The notes under the pieces are model-generated. The model saw only the letters and a list, made by a program, of their open reading frames with translations, did not search any database and had not been told where the DNA came from. 52,621 nt of DNA. Origin: Afipia massiliensis (GTDB taxonomy: Bacteria; Pseudomonadota; Alphaproteobacteria; Rhizobiales; Xanthobacteraceae). The stretch is from positions 1 through 52,621 of the forward strand of contig NZ_JACHIJ010000012.1 in the NCBI RefSeq assembly GCF_014203115.1. The letters are read 5' to 3'. Positions 11,601-18,620 of the stretch are shown here, one piece after another. Within the stretch, counting starts at the first letter, position 1. Each line of letters opens with the position of its first letter. The position numbers and the translations under genes are program-made.

Positions 11601-14600
11601 TCAAGGACGGTGACGGCGATACCTCGACGACGACGCTGACAATTAACGTCGACAACGTTACGGTCGTTGCGTCCGATACGGATGCGCTGGTGAATGAAGC
11701 GGGTCTGCCGGTGATCGGTAGCGCCGCGGCGACGGACAGCGAGATCTTCGATGGTTCGATCACGCCATCGGGCAATGGTTCGGGCCCATATACCTATACG
11801 CTGACTAGCTCGGCGACCGGTTCTTACGGCAACCTGGTGCTGCACGCGGACGGAACCTACACCTACACCCTGACGACGCCCTATGACGGGGCGACGGCGG
11901 ACAACGGTGTCACGACGGAGCAGGACAAGGACAGCTTCAGCTACACGGTGACCGACGCCCACGGCAACAGCACCACGGGCACCATCCTGGTCGACATCAC
12001 CGACGACGTACCGCATGCGGTTCTGGATACGGGGAGTGTGACGGAAGGCTCGCTGTTGAGCGTTGCGGCGACGGGTGTTCTGTTCAACGACACGGCGGGC
12101 GCGGACGGCGCGACGATCGACGGCGTGCGGGCCGCGGGCCTGGTGCCGGACACGACAACGCCTGTTGCGGGCGGGGTCGGCGCGGACATCGCAGGTCAGC
12201 ACGGCACGCTGCATCTGAACGCGGACGGCAGCTACACCTATCAGTCGACGGCGAACAACATCGCGTCGGACACGACGGACGTGTTCGTGTACACGCTGAA
12301 GGATGGCGACGGCGATCTGTCGACGACGACGCTGACCATCAATCTTGCGGACGTGACGGTGACGGCGTCCGACACAGATGCACTGGTGAACGAGGCGGGT
12401 CTGCCGGTGATCGGCAGCGCCGCGGCAACGGACAGCGAGATCTTCGAGGGTTCGATTACACCTGCGGGCGGCACGGGTCCGTATAGCTATACGCTGACCA
12501 GCAGCGCCAATGGTGCGTATGGCAACCTGGTGCTGAATCCGGACGGCACCTACACCTATACGCTGACGACGCCCTATGACGGGACGACGGCGGACAACGG
12601 CGTCACCACGGAGCAGGACAAGGACAGCTTCAGCTACACGGTGACTGACGCCCACGGCAACAGCGCCACCGGCACCATCCTGGTCGACATCACCGACGAC
12701 GTACCGCATATCGATATCGTCAATACGCCAAATTCGGTGAACGAAACTCAAACAATCGACGGGACGTGGACACTTGCGGCGGGTGCGGATGGTGTGACGT
12801 CGATTGACGTCACTGTCGGAGCAGTTACGAAAACGCTATCTCTTGCAGCCGGATCGAACACCGTTACATTTGGTGCCGGAGACGGTCTGACGGCAGGCAC
12901 CTTGACCGTCGATGCTGATTTGCAATGGCACTTTGTTGCGAACTCGGTCGCGTCGAATGAGAATGTCACCTTCTCGTTGAAGGCGACGGACGGCGACGGC
13001 GATATCTCAACAGACTCTCAGGCCATCACGGTCGTCAACGTCAACCAGCCGCTTGCGATCACGGGGAGTATCGTTGGCCTCGTGGAAGAAGAGCACGGCG
13101 TGCCAGGTGGTATTGACGATATCAGTTCGGCGTCGCTTGCGCCTAACAACGACCAGGACACCGCCGGCAATCTAAATGTCACGATCAACGTGTTCACCGG
13201 TACATTCTCGCCGCCGTTGAGCTTTACCGGCAATGAAGGGACGCTCAGTTATTCGTTAAACTCGGTCATCGAAGGCAGCCCGGTTACGAAGGCAGGAGGC
13301 GGCGCTCTCACTTCGGATGGCGCAGCCGTGCTGTTCCACGTCAATGGCGGCACGCTGACGGGCTATGTCGAAGTCAGCGGAGCGGGCTTTAGCGGTGCGG
13401 ATCGAACGGTCTTCACGCTCGAACTGAACCAGCCAGCCGTTGGTCAATACCGGTTCACGCTGCTCGACAATCTTGATCATCATACCGTTGCGGCGGCCGA
13501 CAATGTCGAAAACATTATCGGAATCAACTTCAATAATCTGGTCAAGGTCACGGATAACGGCGATCTGAACGACGACGAACCGATCGCAAATTTCACAATC
13601 AATGTGATCGACGACGTTCCCGTGGCGGCAATTGCCGATTACGCTGTTATGTCCAACGGCGCCGGTTCGCCGGTGACGTTCGGTCTCGACTTCGATAACA
13701 CGCTTGCCAATAATTATGGAGCCGACGCCGCCGGAACAGTCAGATTCCCGGCGTCGCTTGATAGTTCGAGCGGGCTGACCTCGAATGGCGTGCCGATCAC
13801 TTACACGGTGTCCGGTGACGGTCTAACGCTGACAGCTATGGCCGGGCTTGCGTCGGTATTTGTCGTTACGCTCAATCCGGCGGCGGCAACTTACTCTGTC
13901 GATATGAATGCAGTTGTTGACAGTGTCAGTACGGTGAATTTCAGCGACGGCACCTACCAGTTCGACGGCGGCAACACGGCCTGGGTAGCGTTGGTGCCTG
14001 CCGGCCAGAAGGATAGCGGTACGCCCGTCAATGACGATTCGCGCGATATTTTGATCACGCCCGTCGGAACTGCCGATACGGTCAATAACAACGCGACTTC
14101 TACAGGTGCAGGCGGCGGATCTGGCGGCCAGAACATCGGTGCTGGCGAGGGTTTACGACTCGATTTCGTGATTGATCTCACCGGGGACACCGGCGGATCT
14201 GGCGGCTACAATGACAACTCACCTCCGCCCTTCCCGAATCGCGACCACGTGTTTGACGACCACTACAATACAAATGGCGCCACGATAAAATTTGGAGACG
14301 GCTCTACTAACACAACTCTGCAGATTACCGCACGAGATGAAACGGTAGCGACCGACGCCAATAATGTCGTAGGCGACGGAGTTCTCGATTCCGTCAACAA
14401 GATCATCATCAACTATGACGGTGAGTCTGAAGTCATCACTTTTGCGGCCATCGGGACTACGGCGACAAACTTCACAGTCGGAAATCTCGGTGGTCTTGGC
14501 GACCGGACCTACAATGTCCAGTTTGTCGATGTCGACCCGGGAGCAGGGGTCAAATACGCAGCGAAGATCATTGGTGTCCTTGATACCAATGTGACCATCG

Positions 14601-15304
14601 CGACCTATACGGCCGATGGATACCACAGCCTCGAACTCCTCAATCAGGATGGCGACGACTTTGCAATCACCGGCTTCGGTGCGGCGGTTCAAACCACTGC
14701 GCCAGTCAGCCTCGACGTTCCAATCCTGGTGGTGGATGGTGATGGCGATGCTGCCGCAAGCACTCTTGGGATCACGCTTGTACAGCCAGGTTCCGGTATT
14801 CAGAATCATTCAACCGATCTGGTTGGTGCTTCGCACACGTACACTTCAACAGGCGCGAACCCTCATATCATTGGGTCTGATTTTGCCGACACGCTCAACG
14901 GCGATGGTGCTGCCAACGTTTTAATCGGAGGGTTGGGTATCGACTCACTTTTCGGAAACGGCGGCAACGACATTCTGATCGGCGGTCCCGGCGCGGACAA
15001 TCTGACCGGCGGCTTGGGTGCGGACATCTTCAGGCTGACCGACACTGCCGCGGCGGACATTATCAACGACTTCAATAACGCGGAAGGCGACAAAGTCGAT
15101 CTGACTGCGCTGTTTTCGGTCGCGGCCGGACACAGCCTTAGTGAGTATGTCGCTCATACGGGCACGACCCTTCAGGTCGATGTGGACGGCAATCTCAACG
15201 GCGCCAACTTTGTGACGGTGGCGACCTCGCTGCCCAATACGCCATCGGCTATCACCATTATGTATGAGGATGCTGCTCACGCGGTGCAATCCGCGACGGT
15301 TTGA
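2696..15304 (+). CDS. Giant RTX adhesin secreted by a type I system (LapA-like)
   Basis: About 4202 residues. The ATG at 2696 is chosen for the GAGG 6 bases upstream. Residues 1-120 form a retention-type N-terminal domain (LIILFDNKSTVTLEPFF). A Pro-Ala-Ala-Gly at residues 122-125 resembles the di-alanine site cut by LapG. From about residue 180 to 4050 there is a long chain of T1SS-143/VCBS-like modules, each closing with motifs such as DGDGD and DDVP/DDGP; I count roughly 20 boundaries. Several modules are nearly identical in DNA. Six calcium-binding RTX nonapeptides (GGLGIDSLF, GNGGNDILI, GGPGADNLT and others) start near residue 4060, followed by a C-terminal type I secretion signal region. 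By family knowledge such proteins hold cells to surfaces or to each other and stay anchored in the TolC pore until cleaved. The exporter, a LapG-like protease and a TolC-like channel are encoded convergently downstream. A strong terminator follows. Confidence 0.92.
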   Translation: MNGPFQVAQANIAGQSTGKLPARVVKISKPFGEQSVVVPLSYDGSVKADLSAIASEKITLVHIGEKLIILFDNKSTVTLEPFFDSTGKPLDSITLEVSPGRDLTGAEFATLFPVTEDQSVLPAAGEAGNAQASGANFSSVGVDPLALPGPLPLLGQEELPNFVITNLLTPLLIDDTPTAGADALALDEDEISGAGGNPGGVNDIVAPASFTGVLTHNFGADGPGDISFAAMDGKSQVINGITVTFSWDQATHTLLANDGTNDVFKIVVTNPTTGEYETTLLHALHHHTDALADNNETSDTFELTFTVVDGNGTPTDGKLLLEINDDTPEAFDTKPGSFDGPEFFAQVIDDEDQSDGIQAGPGDNGSGKTASGILDIHPGADGLKAVAFTGLDGLPHLVVTADDGSTPVLQAIYVDGSGTGSPENVSLMWTPDGSGGGTLTGTSSHFDGANGHDPVFTLTVDASGNYVYTAFTPLAHPLHTDGADGSTATAWEDNLNLAFTYTVTDGDGDRTSALLTINVDDDVPTVVPTANIPPASIILDESVDANPLDPNTAPQLDDTGVGSPIGSAVIDAGSIAGLFVDHAGADGESAHSFDLALKDGSGNVVSVGATPIATNLSVTDAFNLYPDDSIYLQKVSDAQINGVIAGADGILGNSDDHLAMRFTIDPDTGAVTVEQYLAIRHDVAGSTPADHDDPVSLLVGQAGGIFVSHSLTDGDGDVATTTSQSALSISIEDDGPSVTASANGSFGVTHDETLLLQSPPFGDDNDILFTSVFNGVSNPGHDLDVPFGLPIGYARSSGSALVVGGVDYGTDGPSASHANVFSLTLTDPGDQSVTGPIDSGIQTTSGNSIFLFVENGLIVGRYDGGDAGSDVTNTGSDPAAFAISINPTTGVVSVVQYVSLFHPSPDVGADSDEYVSLADALGNIKATVTVTDGDGDTASASADISDDIRFEDDGPLVTAAVKFGFGVTVDETPGNQNNDVTGSLPVFTNVVNVGHDPDNGGQPLAFATNNTPALAVLSYFGVDGPAPADATVYSLTLNGADADGVPSGLKITDGTTISLFVENVDGNDLIIGRVDGNGTYGGQAAFAIAIDPATGKVSVVEYLSLQHNMDGLNPNDQVALAANTVLATVTIKDGDGDTASASADVSGKIRFNDDGPQLAPGKTVQDFVDEDGLHGAVSDSNPDHSPLLPSETAGTNSATATGSLGVLVNFGADGPGANGFSLKTQAPTDSGLNSQGQDVLIVSSGGTLHGYVEGGIAGSGFGAEDREVFTLIVDASGNYVFILKDQVDHPTLNGIAGDNSENLLSGNGIDLSSFIVATDGDNDPVALAAGTFTIQVYDDIPVVAAKPAETTLETTSYTLDGVPAGHDRFKVLDGVGDKDILLSARTGNVIDEVNTANDIGVGQGQNINGKDNNSAEEYLRIDFVHHGVATGNNTNTTYTATDHYSVNSLTFTVPQVSQGPASLFLQLSSVPVGEDNDSTTANLDNNAFVAISGVTVDGNPAALTSVYAADGTTLIGYLLEGVQADDVIEVTGASSFGRLIIANYDGVTINTGGVNTEVVDGAKSFSVLIAESESLVLKPFEVRHDETISPVLVNDTPDPNDADDTALTLPSLLSTRISGLALTEIGHAVGPASLASLFTFSVGADVPPAVAYQLSTATANGTFSGVDSGLKTTIGNLPILLYSDPTNPQILWGVTGADFASGTKVFAAYADPTGQLWLVQFQAIAHDVDGNTAAAYDDIAFVATNLIHVTANLTDADGDTVAAVSETPIKLSFQDDGPLAVNDIDSANGAALTATGNVITSVDIAVSPDSNVTDGVADKIGTDGAKITQVQGFAGTDTTTDVNHNFVINGQYGMLTLSENGGYTYTRFNGSPVVANDVFTYRLTDGDGDYSTATLTISISDHGVTISGIGATGGDKTVDEDDLSSTRGMGEADGTSPNAAALTQGGTFSFAALDGVDDVSIGGTLVVHDGVVQNLNTPITTTYGVLTITAVDLVGGTVSYSYQLVDNTLAHGPGANGENSVFDSIPVQVTDVDGDPANSSLIVKVVDDVPHAVLDTGSVSEGSLLSVAATGVLFNDTAGADDASINGVRAVGLVPDTTTPVAGGVGTDITGQHGTLHLNADGSYTYQSTANNIASNAVDTFVYTIKDGDGDLSTTTLTINVADVTVTASDTDAVVNEAGLPVIGSAAATDSEIFEGSITPAGGTGPYTYTLTSSANGAYGNLVLNADGTYTYTLDTPYDGTTANNGVTTEQDKDSFSYTVTDAHGNSTTGTILVDITDDVPSITAAADAVSVDEGNLASDRHPVPEPGFVGIPQSNTGFLHITWGADSGADRHLEFAKDSGSNPIGPALTADGIPLEYVIRFPGDSPGNEQIVAYKQGGDPDTDPVFRITLYEGGQGFYTYVQYQNIDHGGDGADPTMFNFTIKAFDGDGDSVSQTLTINVTDDVPSAVADTNSVTEGGIVGGNVLTDGTDDLFGADGATLTVPAGGVVGVRAAGMDLTTPVLTGTGTQIAGAYGKLTLNADGSYSYDGNPNVVPLAGATDVFVYTIKDGDGDTSTTTLTINLTDSGIAAPNDSDVTVYEAALDTSITAPDIAAGTITGSLGTSSPLETDATNQLNATSSAAIVSYELVSGGNAVTVGLYGSIQVAADGSYVYTLTKPFDTNPADDNSTNTEVAESFQYRATDANGNTAIGTITVNIVDDVPSITAAADAVSVDEGNLASDRHPVPEPGLIGTAQSDFGFLHITWGADGGADRHLEFAKDSGSNPIGPALTADGIPLEYVIRFPGDSPGNEQIVAYKQGGDPDTDPVFSITLYEGGQGQYVYVQYQNIDHGGVGADPTTFNFSIKAFDGDGDSVPQTLTVNVTDDVPIAVADADSVVEGADAAGNVLTGVGTTAGIASADTAGADGFGVNAIVGVAAGSNTSLPVSGGVGVAIETALGFLTLNADGGYTYAAKPDATGSNAVDTFVYTIKDGDGDTSTTTLTINVDNVTVVASDTDALVNEAGLPVIGSAAATDSEIFDGSITPSGNGSGPYTYTLTSSATGSYGNLVLHADGTYTYTLTTPYDGATADNGVTTEQDKDSFSYTVTDAHGNSTTGTILVDITDDVPHAVLDTGSVTEGSLLSVAATGVLFNDTAGADGATIDGVRAAGLVPDTTTPVAGGVGADIAGQHGTLHLNADGSYTYQSTANNIASDTTDVFVYTLKDGDGDLSTTTLTINLADVTVTASDTDALVNEAGLPVIGSAAATDSEIFEGSITPAGGTGPYSYTLTSSANGAYGNLVLNPDGTYTYTLTTPYDGTTADNGVTTEQDKDSFSYTVTDAHGNSATGTILVDITDDVPHIDIVNTPNSVNETQTIDGTWTLAAGADGVTSIDVTVGAVTKTLSLAAGSNTVTFGAGDGLTAGTLTVDADLQWHFVANSVASNENVTFSLKATDGDGDISTDSQAITVVNVNQPLAITGSIVGLVEEEHGVPGGIDDISSASLAPNNDQDTAGNLNVTINVFTGTFSPPLSFTGNEGTLSYSLNSVIEGSPVTKAGGGALTSDGAAVLFHVNGGTLTGYVEVSGAGFSGADRTVFTLELNQPAVGQYRFTLLDNLDHHTVAAADNVENIIGINFNNLVKVTDNGDLNDDEPIANFTINVIDDVPVAAIADYAVMSNGAGSPVTFGLDFDNTLANNYGADAAGTVRFPASLDSSSGLTSNGVPITYTVSGDGLTLTAMAGLASVFVVTLNPAAATYSVDMNAVVDSVSTVNFSDGTYQFDGGNTAWVALVPAGQKDSGTPVNDDSRDILITPVGTADTVNNNATSTGAGGGSGGQNIGAGEGLRLDFVIDLTGDTGGSGGYNDNSPPPFPNRDHVFDDHYNTNGATIKFGDGSTNTTLQITARDETVATDANNVVGDGVLDSVNKIIINYDGESEVITFAAIGTTATNFTVGNLGGLGDRTYNVQFVDVDPGAGVKYAAKIIGVLDTNVTIATYTADGYHSLELLNQDGDDFAITGFGAAVQTTAPVSLDVPILVVDGDGDAAASTLGITLVQPGSGIQNHSTDLVGASHTYTSTGANPHIIGSDFADTLNGDGAANVLIGGLGIDSLFGNGGNDILIGGPGADNLTGGLGADIFRLTDTAAADIINDFNNAEGDKVDLTALFSVAAGHSLSEYVAHTGTTLQVDVDGNLNGANFVTVATSLPNTPSAITIMYEDAAHAVQSATV
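3059..3070 (+). other. Putative LapG cleavage site (Pro-Ala-Ala-Gly) in the adhesin
   Basis: Codons CCC GCA GCC GGG encode P-A-A-G at residues 122-125, just after the compact N-terminal domain and before a flexible Gly/Ala/Asn-rich linker. In Pseudomonas LapA the protease LapG cuts between two alanines in a TAAG motif at about residue 108. Position and motif agree; cleavage is inferred. Confidence 0.6.
8834..9537 (+). repeat. Adhesin long repeat, copy 1
   Basis: About 705 bp encoding two modules, from PHAVLDTGSVSEGSLLSVAA to a DDVP boundary. It is nearly identical in DNA to 12002-12708. Confidence 0.85.
9538..10036 (+). repeat. Adhesin module SITAAADAVSVDEG, copy 1
   Basis: About 500 bp, highly similar to 10798-11296 and offset by 1260 bp. 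Both copies carry ASDRHPVPEPG and GNEQIVAYKQGGDPDTDPVF. Confidence 0.85.
10798..11296 (+). repeat. Adhesin module SITAAADAVSVDEG, copy 2
   Basis: Second copy of the module at 9538-10036, with scattered substitutions (for example GFVGIPQ changed to GLIGTAQ). Confidence 0.85.
11648..12001 (+). repeat. Adhesin VVASDTDALVNEAG module, a third, more diverged copy
   Basis: About 350 bp corresponding to the second half of the long repeat (9182-9537 and 12350-12708), with a small insertion giving PSGNGSGPYTYT where the other copies have PAGGTGPYTYT or PAGGTGPYSYT. Confidence 0.75.
12002..12708 (+). repeat. Adhesin long repeat, copy 2
   Basis: Second copy of 8834-9537. The high DNA identity over about 700 bp makes unequal recombination and array-length change plausible. 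Confidence 0.85.
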
Positions 15305-15327
15305 TGATCGGAGGACATCCGGTAAAC

Positions 15328-15361
15328 AAAAATCCGCCGAGGTAATCTCGGCGGATTTTTT
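15328..15361 (+). terminator. Rho-independent terminator of the adhesin gene
   Basis: The stem AATCCGCCGAG / CTCGGCGGATT with loop GTAAT is followed by a T-run, 27 bp after the adhesin stop codon. An A-run before the stem could let it act on the convergent minus-strand transcript too. Confidence 0.92.
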
Positions 15362-15397
15362 CTCCTATGTGCAAAGAGAGAAGGGAATCCATGCAGC

Positions 15398-15856
15398 CTA
15401 TATTTTCTGTCCAGCAGGGCCGCCGCCCACGGTCACGCTGATACGCTGCACCTCAGTGCGGCCACCAGGATATTTCACTTCGATCGTTACGACATCGACG
15501 CCGGAAAAATCCGCTTTCGAACGATAGAAAGCGATGAAGCCCGGTACTTCAAGGGCGAGGCACTGCTTGTAGTTCGTGGCGCTGACCTTGCCGCGCTTGA
15601 TGCTGACGGCCCCGTTCGCGGGCGGGCCAACGAGGCGGATGGTCGGCAAAACGCCCGAAGTGCAATCGGGTTGTACGTTGAGATAAACCCCAACCCGAAT
15701 GTCCTTCGCGGGCTGGCCTTTGGCGGTGCGCTCCACAAGGGGCACCTGCGCCAGAACGTCAGAGCTTGCGCAGGCCACGATGACCAAGCTCGCCACGCAG
15801 CCTCCGACTGTGCGGCGGAACTTGCTTAGAAACAAAATTCTCTCGTCTGCTTCCAC
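15398..15856 (-). CDS. Secreted hypothetical protein between adhesin and protease genes
   Basis: The frame is open from 15970, but the first ~38 residues do not look like an N-terminus. A GTG at 15856 gives a credible signal peptide (FLSKFRRTVGGCVASLVIVA, cleavage near VLA-QV), and a TTG at 15835 is an alternative. The mature part, about 120 residues, has a conserved-looking core (VSIKRGKVSATNYKQCLALE, DFSGVDVVTIEVKYPGGRTE) that reads like a small beta-sandwich. Two cysteines may pair. I do not recognise a named family. It lies on the same strand as, and downstream of, the LapG-like protease and exporter, so it may be part of that transcript and of adhesin handling; this is inference from position. 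Confidence 0.6.
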   Translation of the reverse strand: MEADERILFLSKFRRTVGGCVASLVIVACASSDVLAQVPLVERTAKGQPAKDIRVGVYLNVQPDCTSGVLPTIRLVGPPANGAVSIKRGKVSATNYKQCLALEVPGFIAFYRSKADFSGVDVVTIEVKYPGGRTEVQRISVTVGGGPAGQKI

Positions 15857-16063
15857 GATATTCCGCTCGACTGAATCGGTACGCAAAATTGCACCGAGGC
15901 TCTGAAAACTTATGGGAACATAGCACAAAAGTGCTCGCTGGGCGCCAGGATACAGCATATCGCGCCGCAAGCCGAAGCTTCAAGGGCGATCGAGGTGCAC
16001 GATGATGGCCACGCCATCGCAACGGTCGATGCGCCGTAGGCTCTGCCGCGTCTGGCGCCAGGG

Positions 16064-17140
16064 TCACATAAGAATTGGCAGGGTCGTCGCACCCGAGCCG
16101 ATGCCAGATATAGGTGTCTCGGCGCCGCTAGTGTCAACGGTGAGTCCCCATTCTGTCGTGGCGCCTTCGCTGCCGACAGCCTCGGATGCAGGAGCAACCA
16201 TCTTGGCCTCTCCGTCTTGCCGCTGCGAGAGGTAGGGCGATGCGAAGAGATTCACCCCGCTATTGTCGAGTACAAAGAGGGGGGTGAAATGGAGCAGTTC
16301 GCTGTCGCGCGCCAATGCCGAGCTTCGATTGTCAAGGACTGTCCATGTGCCGCCGGTTCTGACAGTGAGAACAGCGTGATCCTCACGCGCCTTTCGATCG
16401 CGAACCAAGAGGATACGAAGATCTTGATCCGAAACGCCTGCTTCCCGCAGAACGATATACTTAGCGATAGCGTAGTCCTCGCAATCGCCCCGGCCTGTGC
16501 CGAGTGACGCCAGAGGTGCCGACCACACGTCTATCGCAGCATGCTGTGCGAGATCGCTCATATAGCGGATGGCGGTATTGATGAGGCGATTGGCGGTTTC
16601 AATTCGTGCCGTGCCGCTTCGGCTTTGGACTTCATCGACGATCAGGATGAAACGGCGCGCTGCGTCGCTACACTTGGAGCTGTCCGATCTGCAGGCTTCG
16701 ACGGTTTGAAGTTCGGCGAAAATCTCAGCCTTCGATGCGCGCCATTTGCGCCAGAGCGCACCTTCCGGTGCGCGAAATGTAAACAGACCGAAGGGCTCAT
16801 TTGTGGCCTGTATGGTTGATTCGGCAGCGACCAATTCCGACGATGCGTCGGACAGGACATCGTCATTTGTGACAGATGCCAGCCGGATCGGTTGTTCTGT
16901 CTTGGGCTTGCCGTCGAGTTTTGCCAAAATACTGTTGATAGAAAAAAAGTGTGCGCCTTCCGCTTGAACGCGGACGGGCGGCGAGGGTGGCGTCAACATT
17001 GAGGGCGTTACAAGATCGTCAAAGATATGCTTCCGCGGTTTGGCTTTTGATGCCGCCTCGCTCGGAAATGCACTGGCTGTTAAAACCGCAAGGCAAATAA
17101 CTGCCCCTGTGACGGCATGCGCCGCTGGAAAACTCACCAT
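16064..17140 (-). CDS. lapG: LapG-like periplasmic cysteine protease (BTLCP family)
   Basis: 358 residues. A signal peptide (VICLAVLTASAFPSEAA) is followed by a variable linker and, from about residue 115, a bacterial transglutaminase-like cysteine protease domain. The catalytic triad is visible: Cys220 in GRGDCEDYA, His255 in EDHAVLTV and Asp270 in WTVLDN. In the known Lap system this periplasmic enzyme cuts the N-terminus of the large adhesin, releasing it from the TolC pore, and is held inactive by LapD when c-di-GMP is high. The ATG at 17140 has AGGGG 8 bases upstream. The neighbours are the adhesin and its exporter, which fits. There is a tail of about 60 residues beyond the catalytic domain. 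No LapD-like gene is in the window, so the controlling receptor must be elsewhere or different. Confidence 0.87.
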   Translation of the reverse strand: MVSFPAAHAVTGAVICLAVLTASAFPSEAASKAKPRKHIFDDLVTPSMLTPPSPPVRVQAEGAHFFSINSILAKLDGKPKTEQPIRLASVTNDDVLSDASSELVAAESTIQATNEPFGLFTFRAPEGALWRKWRASKAEIFAELQTVEACRSDSSKCSDAARRFILIVDEVQSRSGTARIETANRLINTAIRYMSDLAQHAAIDVWSAPLASLGTGRGDCEDYAIAKYIVLREAGVSDQDLRILLVRDRKAREDHAVLTVRTGGTWTVLDNRSSALARDSELLHFTPLFVLDNSGVNLFASPYLSQRQDGEAKMVAPASEAVGSEGATTEWGLTVDTSGAETPISGIGSGATTLPILM

Positions 17141-17323
17141 GATAACGCCCCTGTATCCCGGGGGCGTCGGTCAACTTTAGAGCTGATCCCGTCCCCGTGT
17201 GATGGGGCGATCATTGAACGGGAGCATCTAGAACCGAGTTAAGCGGTTGCGACTCGGGCGGCTATTCTGCGTGGGAGGGTGAAGGAGGGGAAATGAGATA
17301 GCTAGAATTTGAATCAACTTATC

Positions 17324-17359
17324 GAGTAACACAGCGTTAACGCTGACATCTCGTTACTC
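17324..17359. other. Nested inverted repeat between exporter and protease genes
   Basis: Outer arms GAGTAAC / GTTACTC enclose a perfect 14-bp palindrome, CAGCGTTAACGCTG. It begins 11 bp past the hlyD-type gene stop and about 185 bp before the lapG start on the minus strand. No T-run follows, so it is either an operator or a processing/attenuation hairpin rather than a clear terminator. Confidence 0.45.
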
Positions 17360-17369
17360 TGCGGAATTC

Positions 17370-18620
17370 TTAGCGCTCACGCAGAGCTTCATCGCGCAGC
17401 ATCCGGGCCGGCTTCACCAAATAATCGAGGACGGATTTTGCGCCGGTCAGGATTTCGACGGTCGTGACCATGCCGGGAATAATGGGTAGCGGAGTTTCGG
17501 CCGTTCCCAGATGGTTCTTGTCTGTCCGAACCATGACTCGATAGAACGTTTCTGCTTTTTCGCCCCGCTCGGGTTTGTCGTCGGCAATCGTATCTGCGCT
17601 GATACGTTCAACCTTTCCCTTGAGAGAGCCGTAGACCGAAGAATCGTATGCGGTGATTTTGACCACGGCATCCTGCCCAGCCCGGATAAACGCGATGTCC
17701 TGCGGACGAATCCGTCCTTCGACAAGAAGGCTGTCATCAAGCGGAACAATGTCCATCAGGTTTGCGCCCGGCTGAACTACGGCGCCGACTGTTGTTACGT
17801 TCAGTTTATTGACGATGCCGTTAACTGGAGATTTGAGATCAGCGCGGCGTACGCGATCCTGAGCTGATTTGATATTCTCCTCCAGTACAGCCAGATCCCC
17901 ACGAGATTTGGCCAGATCTTCTTCCGCCTGCGACCGGAAAGCCGTCTTGATATTCGTAATGCGTGATTGCGTTTCTGCCAGCTGTCCGCGTATTTCGCTG
18001 GCCTGACGTTCGAGGCGCAACATCTCAATCTCGGGAACTACTTTCTGCGCATACAGATTGCGGGTGATTTCCACTTCGCGGCTGAGCAGTTTGAGCGAAC
18101 CCGCAAGCCGCGTCTCCTGTTGCGCCAGAACGTCGATGTCCTGCGATACTTTCTTCACGCGGGCAGCAAACAGGTTTCGCTCGGTTTCGACGATCTGGGG
18201 CGCGCTTCTAACAAGCTCGTCGGAAAACGTGGGCTTTTCGGCACCAGTCACTTCGGCCTGAAGGCGCGCGACACGTGCGGCGTTTGAAGCGAGCCGCTCT
18301 CTAACCTCGCCAAGGTCCGCTGAGAATTTCGTATCGTCAATCCGCATGAGCACCTGGCCCTGCTTTACGATATCGCCCTCCCGCACGAGAATTTCCAGGA
18401 CGAGCCCGCCTTCGAGACTTTGCAGAACCTGGGTTTGACGAGAGGAGATCACCCGTCCGTTACCCCGCTTCACTTCGTCGAGGACAGCAAAATGCGCCCA
18501 GATAATCCCGACCACGAAAAGTGCCAGCGTGCAGAGCAGAACCAGCTGCGACGTGCGCGGGGTGCGCAGTTCCACCGCGGCTCGAATATCGTTTGCGAAA
18601 GCAAAATCAGACTGCTGCAT
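17370..18620 (-). CDS. lapC: HlyD/LapC-type membrane fusion protein of the type I exporter
   Basis: 416 residues. There is a short cytoplasmic N-terminus, one membrane helix near residues 25-45 (LVLLCTLALFVVGIIWAHFA), then a split biotinyl-lipoyl-like domain (GGLVLEILVREGDIVKQGQV) around a long periplasmic coiled coil (about residues 100-260), and a C-terminal beta-barrel ending in GMVTTVEILTGAKSVLDYLV. It bridges the inner-membrane ABC protein and the TolC channel. The start at 18620 overlaps the ABC gene by 14 bp, showing translational coupling. Nearest functional match is LapC/HlyD for adhesin export; substrate assignment rests on linkage to the adhesin. Confidence 0.9.
   Translation of the reverse strand: MQQSDFAFANDIRAAVELRTPRTSQLVLLCTLALFVVGIIWAHFAVLDEVKRGNGRVISSRQTQVLQSLEGGLVLEILVREGDIVKQGQVLMRIDDTKFSADLGEVRERLASNAARVARLQAEVTGAEKPTFSDELVRSAPQIVETERNLFAARVKKVSQDIDVLAQQETRLAGSLKLLSREVEITRNLYAQKVVPEIEMLRLERQASEIRGQLAETQSRITNIKTAFRSQAEEDLAKSRGDLAVLEENIKSAQDRVRRADLKSPVNGIVNKLNVTTVGAVVQPGANLMDIVPLDDSLLVEGRIRPQDIAFIRAGQDAVVKITAYDSSVYGSLKGKVERISADTIADDKPERGEKAETFYRVMVRTDKNHLGTAETPLPIIPGMVTTVEILTGAKSVLDYLVKPARMLRDEALRER

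Noticed and set aside
8834..12708. Tandem repeats that could suggest a CRISPR-like or satellite array
   Set aside because: Units are hundreds of bases, in frame and encode adhesin modules.
11054..12751. Second long minus-strand frame inside the adhesin (565 codons)
   Set aside because: Same low-complexity composition as the first and no known family; it reflects the duplicated modules.
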